This document shows positions 8,124 to 16,535 of a stretch of 64,000 nucleotides of DNA, piece after piece. A program made the translations under genes and the position numbers. The notes below the pieces were generated by a model. The model did no database searches. It was not told where the DNA came from and worked only from the letters and a program-made list of their open reading frames with translations. Each line of letters opens with the position of its first letter. Position 1 is the first letter of the stretch. Source of the stretch: Synergistaceae bacterium (GTDB lineage: Bacteria; Synergistota; Synergistia; Synergistales; Aminobacteriaceae); NCBI GenBank assembly GCA_018436725.1, contig JAHDKT010000018.1:62001-126000 (forward strand), read 5' to 3'.

Positions 8124-9187
8124 GCCCGCTTCCTCCGTGCGATGAGCGCGAGGAAGACCGGCGCGCCCAGAAACGCCGTGAAGACCGACACGGGGAGCGT
8201 GCGCGGCGCGAAGGCGAGGCGCGCGCCCGTGTCCGCCGCCAGGAGGAGCAGCCCCCCCATCAGTACCGAGCCGGGGATGAGAAAGCGGTGGTCCGACCCG
8301 AGGAAGCGGCGGAGCATGTGCGGACAGACCAGCCCGACGAAGCCGATCACGCCGAGCAGGGCCACCATCACCGCCGCGAGGAGCGAGGAGACCACCATCG
8401 TCTCGATGCGGATGCGCGGCGCCGAGACTCCCAGCGAGAGGGCGGTCTCGTCGCCGCAGTCGATGGCGTTGAGGTCGAAGCGGCGCAGGAAGAAGAGGCA
8501 GAACGCCCCCAGCAGCATCCCCCCCATCAGAGGGATGTCGCGCCACGACGCGCGCGAGACGTCGCCGAAGGTCCAGAAGACCGTGGCGGCGAGTTGACTG
8601 TCGTCCGCGAAGTACTGCAAAAACATCGTCCCCGCCGTGAAGAGCGAGCTGAGGGCGACTCCCGCGAGGATCATCACGTCCGGCGTCCCTCTCGTGACCG
8701 AGGTGATCACGAGCACCACCCCCATGCAGAGGAGGGCGGCGGCGAAAGCCGACCCGGTGGTGAGCCACGGATTGACGATGGTGACGGCGTTCACCGCGCT
8801 GCTCTGCATGCTCCCCGTGCCCAGCACGATGATGGAGAAGGCCGCGCCGAAGGCCGCCGCGTTCGAGATTCCCAGCGTGAAGGGCGAGCCGAGCGGGTTG
8901 CGCAGCACCGATTGCATAGCCGCCCCCGCGAGGGAGAGCCCGCCGCCCGCCAGCAGCGCGGCGAGCGTCTGCGGAAGGCGGATGTTGAGCACGATGATGC
9001 GCCACTTCGCCTCCCCGCCGCCGAGGAGCGTGCGGACCACGTCGAGAGGGGGGATGGAAACCGCCCCCCTCGAAATGGAGAAGACGGCCATCAGCGCGCA
9101 GACGGCGGCGAGTCCGACGAGGAAGAGCCCCTTGCGCTGCACGTGGTGTTCGTACGCGGGGGAGATATGGCCCCCTTCAAGGTGCAC
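8120..9187 (-). CDS. FecCD/BtuC-type ABC transporter permease
   Basis: A 355-residue inner-membrane permease of the FecCD family with about ten membrane segments. Family markers are RLPQTLAALLAGGGLSLAGAAMQ, NPLGSPFTLGIS near the N-terminal third, and GFVGLVCPHMLR with its R and H, the cytoplasmic coupling region for the ATPase. A single permease gene implies a homodimer as in BtuCD. It lies 4 bases after the binding-protein gene and overlaps the ATPase gene by 4 bases, so all three are one transcription unit. Confidence 0.9.
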   Translation of the reverse strand: MHLEGGHISPAYEHHVQRKGLFLVGLAAVCALMAVFSISRGAVSIPPLDVVRTLLGGGEAKWRIIVLNIRLPQTLAALLAGGGLSLAGAAMQSVLRNPLGSPFTLGISNAAAFGAAFSIIVLGTGSMQSSAVNAVTIVNPWLTTGSAFAAALLCMGVVLVITSVTRGTPDVMILAGVALSSLFTAGTMFLQYFADDSQLAATVFWTFGDVSRASWRDIPLMGGMLLGAFCLFFLRRFDLNAIDCGDETALSLGVSAPRIRIETMVVSSLLAAVMVALLGVIGFVGLVCPHMLRRFLGSDHRFLIPGSVLMGGLLLLAADTGARLAFAPRTLPVSVFTAFLGAPVFLALIARRKRA

Positions 9188-9191
9188 GGCG

Positions 9192-10310
9192 CTACTCCCC
9201 CAGTGCGATCTTCGAGAACGCGCGCCCCGAGAACCCCTCGTTCATTACGGAGAAGACCGGCTGCCCCACGAGAAATGTGAAGATCTCGTCGGCCATCGCC
9301 GCCGGGTCGATGTCCTCGAAGCGGTCGGGGTAGAGCGTCTTCCCGACGAAGTAGCCGTTGGCGAGCACGGAGCCGTAGTTCAGCGTGTACGAGTTGTACG
9401 GCAGCACCCCCCATATTTTCCCCTCGCGCACGGCGGCGAGGGCCGAGAGCGCGGGGTCGTTCTTCAACTGATGGAGCGAGTTGGCCTGTTCGCCCGCGGT
9501 CGTGGTGCTCAGGTCGACGAAGATGATTTCGGGATCCCATTCGAGCAGCTTCTCCTTGGAAACTTGAGCGACTGCGGACGTTTTCTCGCCGGGGAGCGCC
9601 GCGACGTTTTTCGCGTTCGTATAGAGGAAGGGCGGGTATCCCGGCTCCGTGGAGACGAAGCCGTGCGCGCCGCGCGAGGCCACGCCGCCGATGTAGCACG
9701 CGGGGCGCTTTTCGTCGGGGATATCGGCCGTACGGCGGGAGAGTTCGGCGAGGTGGCGCTCGAAGAAGGCGACGATCTCCTCGGCCCGTTCGCTCTTGCC
9801 GAGGATCTGCCCCATGGTGCGGAGCGTGGCGTAGAAGTCGTCCTTTTTGTCGGTGAGATTGCCGTACTCAAGCCCCACCACCGGGATGCCGGTCTTCTCC
9901 GTGAGCTGGTCGGGGTGCGGCCCCGAGAGCGGGGAGACCTTGAAGATCACCTGCGGCTGCGGCGAGAGCCCGGCGATCAGCTCCGGGCTGTCCATTCCCC
10001 GGAACTCGCCGAAGACCGGCATGTCCTGGAACTGCGGGTTCGCGATGGAGTAGGGGCGCGCCGAGACGAGGACGGCGAGATCGGGGACTCGCCGTTCTGC
10101 GGAGTCGACGGCGACCACTCTGTCCTGCGCCTGAAGGTAGACGATCAGGCGGAGCGCTCCGGAGCCGGAGCCGATGATCCGTTCGGGCGCGACGGGGACG
10201 GTCACGGAACGTCCGAGAACGTCGGTCACGGTCATCTCCGCGGCGGATGCGGTGACGGCGAGCAGGCAGAACAGAAGGCAGAACGACAACGGCGCTTTGT
10301 TGCGAAACAC
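9192..10310 (-). CDS. FecB/BtuF-type periplasmic substrate-binding protein
   Basis: A 372-residue binding protein of the iron-siderophore/haem/cobalamin class. The start is a GTG at 10310: AAGGAGT lies 8 bases upstream and the product then opens with a signal peptide (MFRNKAPLSFCLLFCLLA... TASA-AEM). Upstream in-frame ATGs lack ribosome sites. The mature protein begins with MTVTDVLGRSVTVP and PERII, the usual opening of this family, and has the DPEIIFVDL segment of the second lobe. An AYxxAxNPQFQDMPVFGE-type loop suggests a specific ligand, but it cannot be identified. It is the first gene of the operon and is transcribed divergently from an XRE-cupin regulator; that regulator more likely controls the glycyl radical genes it precedes. 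Confidence 0.88.
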   Translation of the reverse strand: MFRNKAPLSFCLLFCLLAVTASAAEMTVTDVLGRSVTVPVAPERIIGSGSGALRLIVYLQAQDRVVAVDSAERRVPDLAVLVSARPYSIANPQFQDMPVFGEFRGMDSPELIAGLSPQPQVIFKVSPLSGPHPDQLTEKTGIPVVGLEYGNLTDKKDDFYATLRTMGQILGKSERAEEIVAFFERHLAELSRRTADIPDEKRPACYIGGVASRGAHGFVSTEPGYPPFLYTNAKNVAALPGEKTSAVAQVSKEKLLEWDPEIIFVDLSTTTAGEQANSLHQLKNDPALSALAAVREGKIWGVLPYNSYTLNYGSVLANGYFVGKTLYPDRFEDIDPAAMADEIFTFLVGQPVFSVMNEGFSGRAFSKIALGE

Positions 10311-10354
10311 AAGAATCCACTCCTTTAATGAGATTGTGTTTGAAGCTGCATCCA

Positions 10355-10363
10355 ATAGTAGCA
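10355..10363 (-). promoter_or_regulatory. Extended -10 promoter of the ABC importer operon
   Basis: On the minus strand TGC is followed directly by TACTAT, an extended -10, about 45 bases upstream of the GTG start. No clear -35 is seen. Confidence 0.45.
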
Positions 10364-10456
10364 CGAAACATCGTCTTTGTGTTATCGTTTTTCGCCATCC
10401 CCGTGTGTGCAGGAAGAGTTGTTTTCGACTACGGAGTGTGGTCGCTGAAAAATCGC

Positions 10457-10504
10457 TTGACAAAAACGTTCTTTTTGTGCAATATAACGCACATATAGAA
10501 CGTT
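10457..10504 (+). promoter_or_regulatory. Promoter and nested inverted-repeat operator of the XRE-cupin regulator
   Basis: TTGACA (10457-10462) is the -35; CAATAT or TATAAC (10480-10488) can serve as -10. Overlapping it are two nested inverted repeats: AACGTTCT (10466-10473) with AGAACGTT (10497-10504), and TGTGC (10476-10480) with GCACA (10489-10493) flanking the -10. The placement over the -10 suggests autorepression by the product of the following gene. Confidence 0.55.
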
Positions 10505-10523
10505 AGAACGGGAGGAAAGGCCG

Positions 10524-11087
10524 GTGGAAAGTCTCGAAAAGATCGTCGCCGAGAATCTGAAGCGTCTGCGGGGGGAGCGAAAGCTCAGTCTTGACAGGGT
10601 GTCGGCCCTTACCGGAGTGAGTAAGAGCATGCTGGGGCAGGTTGAGCGGGGGGAGTCGAGCCCGACGCTCCAGACGGTCTGGAAGATCGCCAACGGCCTT
10701 CGCGTTCCTCTCAGCGAGCTGACCGACGCGCCCAAGCCGGAGGCGGAGTCCTTCTCCAAGGAGCAGGTCGCCGCGATACTGGGAGACAACGGGAAGTTCA
10801 GAGTCTTCCCCATCTTCCCCTTCGACGGGAAGAATCGCTTCGAGTTCCTCTCCATAGAGATGGATGGCGGAGCCTTTTCCTCCTCGGAGCCGCATATCGC
10901 GGGGACGGTGGAGTACATCCACGTCTTCGAAGGCGAGGTCGTCGTCATGACGGGGAGCGAGGAGCGGCGGCTGAAGAGCGGCGACTCGATGAAGTACAGA
11001 GCGGACAGGCCGCACTCTTATCACAACCCCGGGCGGGAGCGTGCGGCGCTGGCGATGGTCATCCTCTATCCGGAGGAGAATGTCTGA
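10524..11087 (+). CDS. XRE-family transcriptional regulator with C-terminal cupin sensor
   Basis: A 187-residue regulator. Residues 5-62 form a Cro/C1-type helix-turn-helix (SLDRVSALTGVSKSMLGQVERG, with SPTLQTVWKIANGL); residues about 100-185 form a cupin barrel, with VEYIHVFEGEVVV and the HSYHNPG loop providing possible metal-binding histidines. Start is GTG at 10524 with GGAGG 8 bases upstream. This architecture is common in regulators that sit directly before the catabolic genes they control and bind the substrate in the cupin. It lies 15 bases before the glycyl radical enzyme gene, so the three genes are probably one operon, and its promoter carries a nested palindrome. Confidence 0.9.
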   Translation: MESLEKIVAENLKRLRGERKLSLDRVSALTGVSKSMLGQVERGESSPTLQTVWKIANGLRVPLSELTDAPKPEAESFSKEQVAAILGDNGKFRVFPIFPFDGKNRFEFLSIEMDGGAFSSSEPHIAGTVEYIHVFEGEVVVMTGSEERRLKSGDSMKYRADRPHSYHNPGRERAALAMVILYPEENV

Positions 11088-11102
11088 AAGGGGAGTTGTT
11101 TC

Positions 11103-13475
11103 ATGAGCAGCAGTGAACGCACCGAGAGCGCGCGCCAGGAGTACGTGCACGGCACGCCGTCCGTGAGCTGCCTCCGGGCGGCGGTATGGACGGAGTCCCA
11201 CAAGGAGACCGAAGGGGAGGCGACGCCGGTGCGGCGCGCGAAGGCCTTCGCGGCGGCGTGCGGGAAGCTCCCGGCGATCATCTTTCCCGGCGAGCTGATC
11301 GTCGGCGTTTCCGGCGAATTCCGCCGCTCCGCGATTCTTACGCCGGAATTCTCGTGGACGTGGGTGGACCGCGAGATGGACTCCTTCGATACGCGCCCGC
11401 AGGATCCCTACAGAATGTCCGCGGAGCAGCGGGAGTTCGCCCGGTCGGCGATCTGGCCGTACTGGAAGGGGAGGTCCCTCGAAGAGGCGTTCCTGAAGCG
11501 CCTGCCGGAGGATACGGCGCGCCTGCTCGTGGACACGGGCATACTAGACAACGACTCGAAGTGGCGGCAGGCGGTGGGGGAAGTTACCCCCGACTACCAG
11601 GACGTGCTCTTTCCGAAAGGCTACCGGCGAATCCGCGACGAGGCGGCGGCGCATCTCGCCGCTACGAAGCCCGACTCGCTCGAGAATCTGGAGAAACGCG
11701 ACTTCTACCAGTCCGTCGTCATCGCCTGCGACGGGATCATGCGCCTTGCGGAGCGCTACTCCGAGGAGGCCTTGACGCTCGCGGAGACTGAAAACGACCC
11801 CGTACGGCGCGGCGAGCTGCTGGAAATCGCCGGGAATTGCGCCCGCGTTCCCGCGGAACCTCCGCGGACATTCGCCGAGGCCTGCCAGTTCGTCTGGTTC
11901 GTCCAGCTCGGCGCGATCCTCTCCGAAAACCCGCTGGCGCTCAACCCCGGCCGGTTCGACCAGTACATGTACCCCTACTATGCGGCCGACGTCGAGGCGG
12001 GGCGTTTGACGCCGGAGCGGGCGCTCGAACTTGTGGAGTGCCTCTGGATCAAGTTCTCGGAGTGGGTCTGGACGATCTCCTCCAACACGGCGAACTACTT
12101 CGCCGGGTACAACCAGTTCCAGAATCTCACCGTCGGCGGGCGGAAGCGGGACGGAAGCGACGGGACGAACGAGCTTTCCTACATCTGCCTGAAGGCTACG
12201 GAGGGAGTGAAGACGCATCAGCCCGGGTTGAGCGTGCGCGTCTCCTCCGACTGTCCGGACGACTTCCTGATGGCGGTCTCGAAGCTCGTCTCCACGGGAA
12301 TGGGCTTCCCCGCGATCCACAACGACCATGCGGGCGCGCAGATGCTGCTCCAGGCCGGGTACGAACCGGAAGACGCCCGCGACTGGAACAACTGCGGCTG
12401 CGTGGTCCCGCATTTCCGCAAGACGGGGGAGTGGACTTCCGCCGTGAACGTGAACTTCGGCGCGGCCATGGAGTACGCCCTTAATCGAGGGAAGAGCCGC
12501 CTCACCGGAGAGCCGATGGGCCTCCCCGAAAAAGCGCCGCAAGAGTTCTCCTCCTTCCGCGAGGTCGCGGACGCCTTCCTCCGGCAGCTCGCCCATCTCG
12601 TGGAGCACGCCGTCGTCGGCACTCTGACGGCGCAGAAGCTGCACATGGAGATGGTCCCCAGGCCCTTCCTCTCGACCTGCGTGGACGGCTGCATGCGGAA
12701 GGGGAAAGACCTCTCGAAGGGGGGCGCGGTGTACAACGTCGGCCCCGTCCTCACCGGCATCGGCCTCGGCGTGGTCGCCAACTCCCTCGCCGCGGTGAAG
12801 AAGCTGGTCTTCGACGAGAAGGTCTGCACCATGAAGGAGCTGTGCGCCGCGCTCGACGCCGACTGGGAGGGGTACGACGACCTGAGGGAGCGCGCCCTCG
12901 CGGCGCCGAAGTACGGCAACGACGACGACGAGGTCGATTCGCTGGCGCGGGAGATCTCCGACTTCTACTACAGGACGACCAGAAGCCATAGAGATGTCTT
13001 CGGTTCGCCCTTCAATTCCGCCTTCATGGGAATATCCAACTACGTTCCCACCGGAAAGGTGATCGGCGCGCTTCCCTGCGGGAGGAGGGCGCGGGCGCCG
13101 CTCTCGGAGGGAGTCTCCCCGTTCGCGGGGACGGACGTCTCCACCCCGCTCGCGGCCATGCGTTCGGCGGCCAAGGTGAACCACGACGTCCAGACCGGCG
13201 GGACGCTGCTCAACCTGCGGCTGAACAAGGAGATCGTCTCCACGCCGAGAGGCCTGCGCAACCTCGGGGCGATGATACGCGCCTACTTCTCGCTGGGGGC
13301 CTTCCACGTCCAGTTCAACACCATTTCCACCGAGGAGCTGCGCGCGGCGCAGGCGCGCCCCGAGGAGTACCGCGACCTTCTGGTGCGCGTGGCGGGGTAC
13401 AGCACGCAGTTCGTGAACCTCTCCCGCGAGATGCAGGAGGCGATCATCGCCAGGACGGAACATGCGACTTTCTGA
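11103..13475 (+). CDS. Glycyl radical enzyme of unknown substrate (PFL/CutC-like family)
   Basis: A 790-residue oxygen-sensitive radical enzyme. The glycyl radical motif RVAGY lies near the C-terminus with Gly765 as the radical site, and the thiyl Cys is Cys433 in NNCGCVVPH. In eliminating members (choline lyase, diol and hydroxyproline dehydratases, isethionate lyase) this loop reads GCVE, where the Glu is the catalytic base; here that position is Val435, followed by Pro-His. The enzyme should therefore not be called a dehydratase or choline lyase. A decarboxylase or another chemistry is possible but unproven. The next gene is its radical SAM activase, overlapping by 14 bases. No microcompartment, aldehyde dehydrogenase or transporter gene is adjacent, so the pathway is not visible. 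Length is normal for the family. Confidence 0.9.
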   Translation: MSSSERTESARQEYVHGTPSVSCLRAAVWTESHKETEGEATPVRRAKAFAAACGKLPAIIFPGELIVGVSGEFRRSAILTPEFSWTWVDREMDSFDTRPQDPYRMSAEQREFARSAIWPYWKGRSLEEAFLKRLPEDTARLLVDTGILDNDSKWRQAVGEVTPDYQDVLFPKGYRRIRDEAAAHLAATKPDSLENLEKRDFYQSVVIACDGIMRLAERYSEEALTLAETENDPVRRGELLEIAGNCARVPAEPPRTFAEACQFVWFVQLGAILSENPLALNPGRFDQYMYPYYAADVEAGRLTPERALELVECLWIKFSEWVWTISSNTANYFAGYNQFQNLTVGGRKRDGSDGTNELSYICLKATEGVKTHQPGLSVRVSSDCPDDFLMAVSKLVSTGMGFPAIHNDHAGAQMLLQAGYEPEDARDWNNCGCVVPHFRKTGEWTSAVNVNFGAAMEYALNRGKSRLTGEPMGLPEKAPQEFSSFREVADAFLRQLAHLVEHAVVGTLTAQKLHMEMVPRPFLSTCVDGCMRKGKDLSKGGAVYNVGPVLTGIGLGVVANSLAAVKKLVFDEKVCTMKELCAALDADWEGYDDLRERALAAPKYGNDDDEVDSLAREISDFYYRTTRSHRDVFGSPFNSAFMGISNYVPTGKVIGALPCGRRARAPLSEGVSPFAGTDVSTPLAAMRSAAKVNHDVQTGGTLLNLRLNKEIVSTPRGLRNLGAMIRAYFSLGAFHVQFNTISTEELRAAQARPEEYRDLLVRVAGYSTQFVNLSREMQEAIIARTEHATF

Positions 13476-14265
13476 AGTCCGTCCCGAGGACGATACGATC
13501 TGCGTCTCGCAGATGCAGCACTTCTCCGTGAACGACGGAGAGGGCATTCGGAGCACGGTCTTTCTCTCCGGCTGCCCTCTCCGCTGCCGATGGTGCTGCA
13601 ACCCGGAGACATGGACGCCGACGCCGAAGAGCGGGCGTCTTCCGGGGGGGAAGGAAGAGACCTTCGGGCGTTTCCTCACCGTCGACGAGGTGATGAAGGA
13701 GCTTGCACGGCACACGATTTTCTATTGGGAGTCGGGGGGCGGGGCTACCTGGTCGGGGGGGGAACCGTTCTTCTTTCCGGGGAACCTCCGGGCGCTCGTC
13801 CGGGCCTGCGAGGATAGGGGAATCCCGCAGGCCGTCGAGACGACCTGCCACTTCGACTGGGACGAGTGCGCCGACATCGTCGGGCGGCTCGATTTCGTCT
13901 TCGCCGACATCAAGCACATGGACGGCGATGTCCACGAACGTCTGACCGGAATCGGCAACGAGCGGATTCTCTTGAATCTGAAACGGCTTGGAGAAGTCGG
14001 TGTGGATGCCGTCGTCCGCGTGCCGCTGCTTTCCGGCGTGAACGACGACGAAGAGAACGTCGCGCGGACGGCGCGCTTCGTCCGCGAACACTTTCGGCGG
14101 CCGAAGATCGAGCTGCTCCCGTACCACGATTTCGGGCGGACGAAGTACAGGATGCTCGGCATGGAGGCCTTCCGGGCGGAGTTCGAAACCCCTACGAAGG
14201 AACGGGTCGCCTCCCTGGAAATGCTGATACACTCCGAAGGGGTGGAACCCGTTAGCTTCAGGTAG
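13462..14265 (+). CDS. Radical SAM glycyl-radical-enzyme activase, short form
   Basis: A 267-residue activating enzyme that abstracts hydrogen from Gly765 of the preceding protein. The radical SAM CxxxCxxC motif is Cys38, Cys42 and Cys45, with an extra Cys46; WSGGEP follows as the SAM-contacting motif. Many activases of this class carry a ferredoxin-like insert with eight further cysteines after the motif; here the equivalent stretch (about residues 47-80) has no cysteine, so the protein has one iron-sulfur cluster, like PFL activase. Its start lies inside the end of the enzyme gene, so expression is coupled. Confidence 0.9.
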   Translation: MRLSEVRPEDDTICVSQMQHFSVNDGEGIRSTVFLSGCPLRCRWCCNPETWTPTPKSGRLPGGKEETFGRFLTVDEVMKELARHTIFYWESGGGATWSGGEPFFFPGNLRALVRACEDRGIPQAVETTCHFDWDECADIVGRLDFVFADIKHMDGDVHERLTGIGNERILLNLKRLGEVGVDAVVRVPLLSGVNDDEENVARTARFVREHFRRPKIELLPYHDFGRTKYRMLGMEAFRAEFETPTKERVASLEMLIHSEGVEPVSFR

Positions 14266-14277
14266 AAAATCAAAACG

Positions 14278-14315
14278 CCGGGCCGCCTGCGTGAAGGAAC
14301 GGTAGGCAGCCCTGG
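14278..14315. terminator. Imperfect hairpin between convergent genes
   Basis: CCGGGCCGCCT pairs imperfectly with AGGCAGCCCTGG across a 15-base loop, 12 bases after the activase stop and before the convergent DUF1036 gene. There is no T-tract, so termination is only likely. Confidence 0.4.
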
Positions 14316-14357
14316 CGCATGCGAGGTTTCACGGCTTCTGGAGAAGCGTTCCTCTTT

Positions 14358-14825
14358 TCAATCGGAGAAGGACTGCATCAGATAGTTGTTGGAAGCCTGC
14401 GACATGAAGAAGCTGGCCTGGCGGAGGTTCTTCCCTTTTGGATGATTCGGGGAATCGTCGTAGTGGTTGAACTTATCGCTCACCACCCATCGTGTGATTC
14501 CGTCCGGATCGTTGTCGCCGTTCCATACTCCCCCGTCGTCTCCCTCCGCGTAGAAATAGAAGTAGGTATTGTCCGTGTTGACGTCGGGCTCGGTTGTTTT
14601 CCCGGGAGCGATTCGCCACCATCCGCGGGTGATCCATCTGCCGCTGCTCGTGCGATAGTTGATGGCGACCGTGATATGCTCGAAGGAGTTGTTCTTCAGA
14701 ACAAGCCTGATAGCGGCGTCCGCAGTAGGGGGAGACGGCAACGCCATGAGGAGCAGCGCCGACAGGACCGAAAGGAGGAGTATTTTTCCCGTCTTCACGA
14801 CAGATTGGCCTCTTGTTTTCAACAT
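14358..14825 (-). CDS. Exported DUF1036 protein
   Basis: A 155-residue protein with an N-terminal membrane-targeting segment (GKILLLSVLSALLLMALP, possible cleavage at ADA-AI) followed by a DUF1036 domain: LVLKNNSFEHITVAINY, then a GRWITRGWWRIAPGKTT stretch, typical of this small beta-sandwich family of unknown function. A tail with many Asn, Ser and Gln ends the protein. Start is ATG at 14825 with AAAGGGTG upstream. It is a single gene between convergent and divergent neighbours, with no visible partner. Confidence 0.75.
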   Translation of the reverse strand: MLKTRGQSVVKTGKILLLSVLSALLLMALPSPPTADAAIRLVLKNNSFEHITVAINYRTSSGRWITRGWWRIAPGKTTEPDVNTDNTYFYFYAEGDDGGVWNGDNDPDGITRWVVSDKFNHYDDSPNHPKGKNLRQASFFMSQASNNYLMQSFSD

Positions 14826-15154
14826 TCTACATCACCCTTTCATATATTTTTTTGAGAAAATGTATTTCCTTTTGCGGCAATCAGGTTTGCGCAAAAAAGT
14901 TAAAAAACCACTGCCAGGATATCTATTAATATTGGTGGAATATAGAATTGATGATGAATTTAGTATAGCAGTTTTTTTCTTTTTTTCCAGAGGTGAAAGC
15001 TGGTAATCGGAGCAAGTCGCTATGGAGGATGCGGCATAACGTCCCTTTGCGTGTCGAGGAGATCGGGTTCTCGTCCGCTTCCAGCTTTTCGATGCCGCTG
15101 TACTTAGTGTTTCTCCATAATAAACACGTTCCTCCGAAAAAAAGTTCGTAGAGA
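14826..15154. other. AT-rich divergent intergenic region
   Basis: No supported gene. The left third (to about 14990) is strongly AT-rich with poly-T runs and probably holds the promoter of the minus-strand DUF1036 gene. The right two thirds have normal GC and a short coding-looking frame on the minus strand without a start or ribosome site. I looked for purine or PreQ1 riboswitch cores ahead of the purine permease and found none. Confidence 0.4.
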
Positions 15155-15183
15155 TTGACCAGAACTTTTTTCGAGTGTAAAAT
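15138..15183 (+). promoter_or_regulatory. Promoter of the purine operon with overlapping inverted repeat
   Basis: TTGACC (15155-15160), 17 bases, then TAAAAT (15178-15183) is a good sigma-70 promoter 38 bases upstream of the permease. A 10-base perfect inverted repeat, AAAAAAGTTC (15138-15147) and GAACTTTTTT (15162-15171), straddles the -35 element and is a candidate repressor site. Confidence 0.6.
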
Positions 15184-15220
15184 TTTTATGTAAGGTTTTT
15201 ATTCCTAGGAGGGGTTTTTT

Positions 15221-16525
15221 ATGGCGCGAAGCGGCATCGACGGCTATTTTATGGTAAGCGAGCGAGGGAGCACGTACGGCAGGGAAATCCTTGCCGGGCT
15301 CACGACATTCATGACCATGGCGTATATTCTTATCATCCATCCGAACTGGATGGCCGCAGCGGGGATGGATCACGGGGCTTCCGTAGTCGTTACGGCCCTC
15401 ATGTCCGGCCTTTTTTCATTGCTCATGGGGTTGTACGCGAAACTTCCGTTCGCCCTTGCCCCGGCTATGGGAGGCAACGCCTTTTTCGCGTTCACGCTCG
15501 TCAAAGGGGGGATCGTTCCGTGGGAAGTGGGTATGGGAATGGTCTTCATCTCGGGGACGGTCTTCGTGCTCTTGACGGTATTCGGTATACGCGAACTTAT
15601 AGTCCGCCTTGTTCCGAAATCGATCAAGTTCGCCATCGGCGCGGCGGTGGGTATGTTCATCGCCTATCTCGGCATGCGCGACGCCGGGCTCGTCGCCTTC
15701 ACCAGCACGGGAGTGCGCATCGGAGGCCTCGGAGATCCCAAGGCGGTCCTCGCGCTCGTCGGCCTCTTCATCACCGGTACGCTTTTGGCGCGCAAGACGC
15801 CCGGCGGTATTCTTCTGGGCATCCTGATTACGGCCGCCATAGGCATTCCGATGGGTATCACCAAGCTGCCCGGAGCATTTTTCGCCATGCCCGCCTCCAT
15901 CGAACCCATCGCGTTCAAACTGGACATTCTCGGCGCGTTGAAGATTGAATACATACCCTTCATGTTCACCTTCTTCACGGGCGACTTCTTCTCTACGCTC
16001 GGTACCGTGCTGGGAGTCTCCCAGAAGGCGGGATTGCTCGACAAGGACGGCAATCTTCCGGAGATCGGCAAGCCTTTCCTGGTCGACGCCGTCGGCACCG
16101 TGGTCGGCGCGGCGTTCGGTTCGACGACCATCACCACTTACATCGAATCGGCATCGGGCGTCGAGGCGGGCGGGCGGACAGGGCTCACGGCGATCACCAC
16201 GTCGCTCTGCTTCTTCCTCGCGCTTTTCCTCGTTCCCGTGGCTACCTGCATCCCGAGCCAGGCGACCGCTCCGGCGCTGATCATCATCGGCCTCATGATG
16301 ATGCCCGGCGTACGGAACATCGTCTTCGAAGACTTCACGGAGTCTTTCCCCGCGTTCATGACCATTCTTATCACCGCCTACACGGCGAGCATCGCCAACG
16401 GCATCAGTTCGGGCATCATTTTCTACACGGCCATGAAGGTTCTTTCCGGCAGGGCGAAGGAAGTGCACTGGGGAACCTACATCCTCTGCGTTCCCCTGAT
16501 CGTCTACTTCCTGGGATTGCGGTAG
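15221..16525 (+). CDS. NCS2/AzgA-type purine permease
   Basis: A 434-residue membrane permease of the nucleobase-cation symporter-2 AzgA-like group, which takes up adenine, guanine or hypoxanthine with protons. Family motifs are FALAPAMGGNAFFAF near residue 77 and TTTITTYIESASGVEAGGRTGLTA near residue 305, with 12-14 membrane segments. AGGAGGGG precedes the ATG at 15221. The adenine deaminase gene follows 10 bases later, so adenine is the most likely substrate and the two genes form a purine salvage operon. Confidence 0.9.
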   Translation: MARSGIDGYFMVSERGSTYGREILAGLTTFMTMAYILIIHPNWMAAAGMDHGASVVVTALMSGLFSLLMGLYAKLPFALAPAMGGNAFFAFTLVKGGIVPWEVGMGMVFISGTVFVLLTVFGIRELIVRLVPKSIKFAIGAAVGMFIAYLGMRDAGLVAFTSTGVRIGGLGDPKAVLALVGLFITGTLLARKTPGGILLGILITAAIGIPMGITKLPGAFFAMPASIEPIAFKLDILGALKIEYIPFMFTFFTGDFFSTLGTVLGVSQKAGLLDKDGNLPEIGKPFLVDAVGTVVGAAFGSTTITTYIESASGVEAGGRTGLTAITTSLCFFLALFLVPVATCIPSQATAPALIIIGLMMMPGVRNIVFEDFTESFPAFMTILITAYTASIANGISSGIIFYTAMKVLSGRAKEVHWGTYILCVPLIVYFLGLR

Positions 16526-16535
16526 GGCGCCGGAG

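Noticed and set aside
11103..13475. Choline TMA-lyase or diol dehydratase annotation
   Set aside because: The GCVE glutamate is replaced by Val435 and no microcompartment or aldehyde dehydrogenase genes are present.
11544..13715. 723-codon minus-strand frame opposite the glycyl radical enzyme
   Set aside because: Arg/Val/Gly-rich mirror frame; the plus strand carries the RVAGY and Cys motifs.
15000..15125. Short coding-looking minus-strand frame containing SGIEKLEADENP
   Set aside because: About 50 codons with no start, ribosome site or known domain. It may be a gene remnant, but the evidence is too thin.
14826..15220. Purine or PreQ1 riboswitch ahead of the purine permease
   Set aside because: I looked for the conserved cores and stem pattern and saw none; a normal promoter stands 38 bases upstream of the gene.
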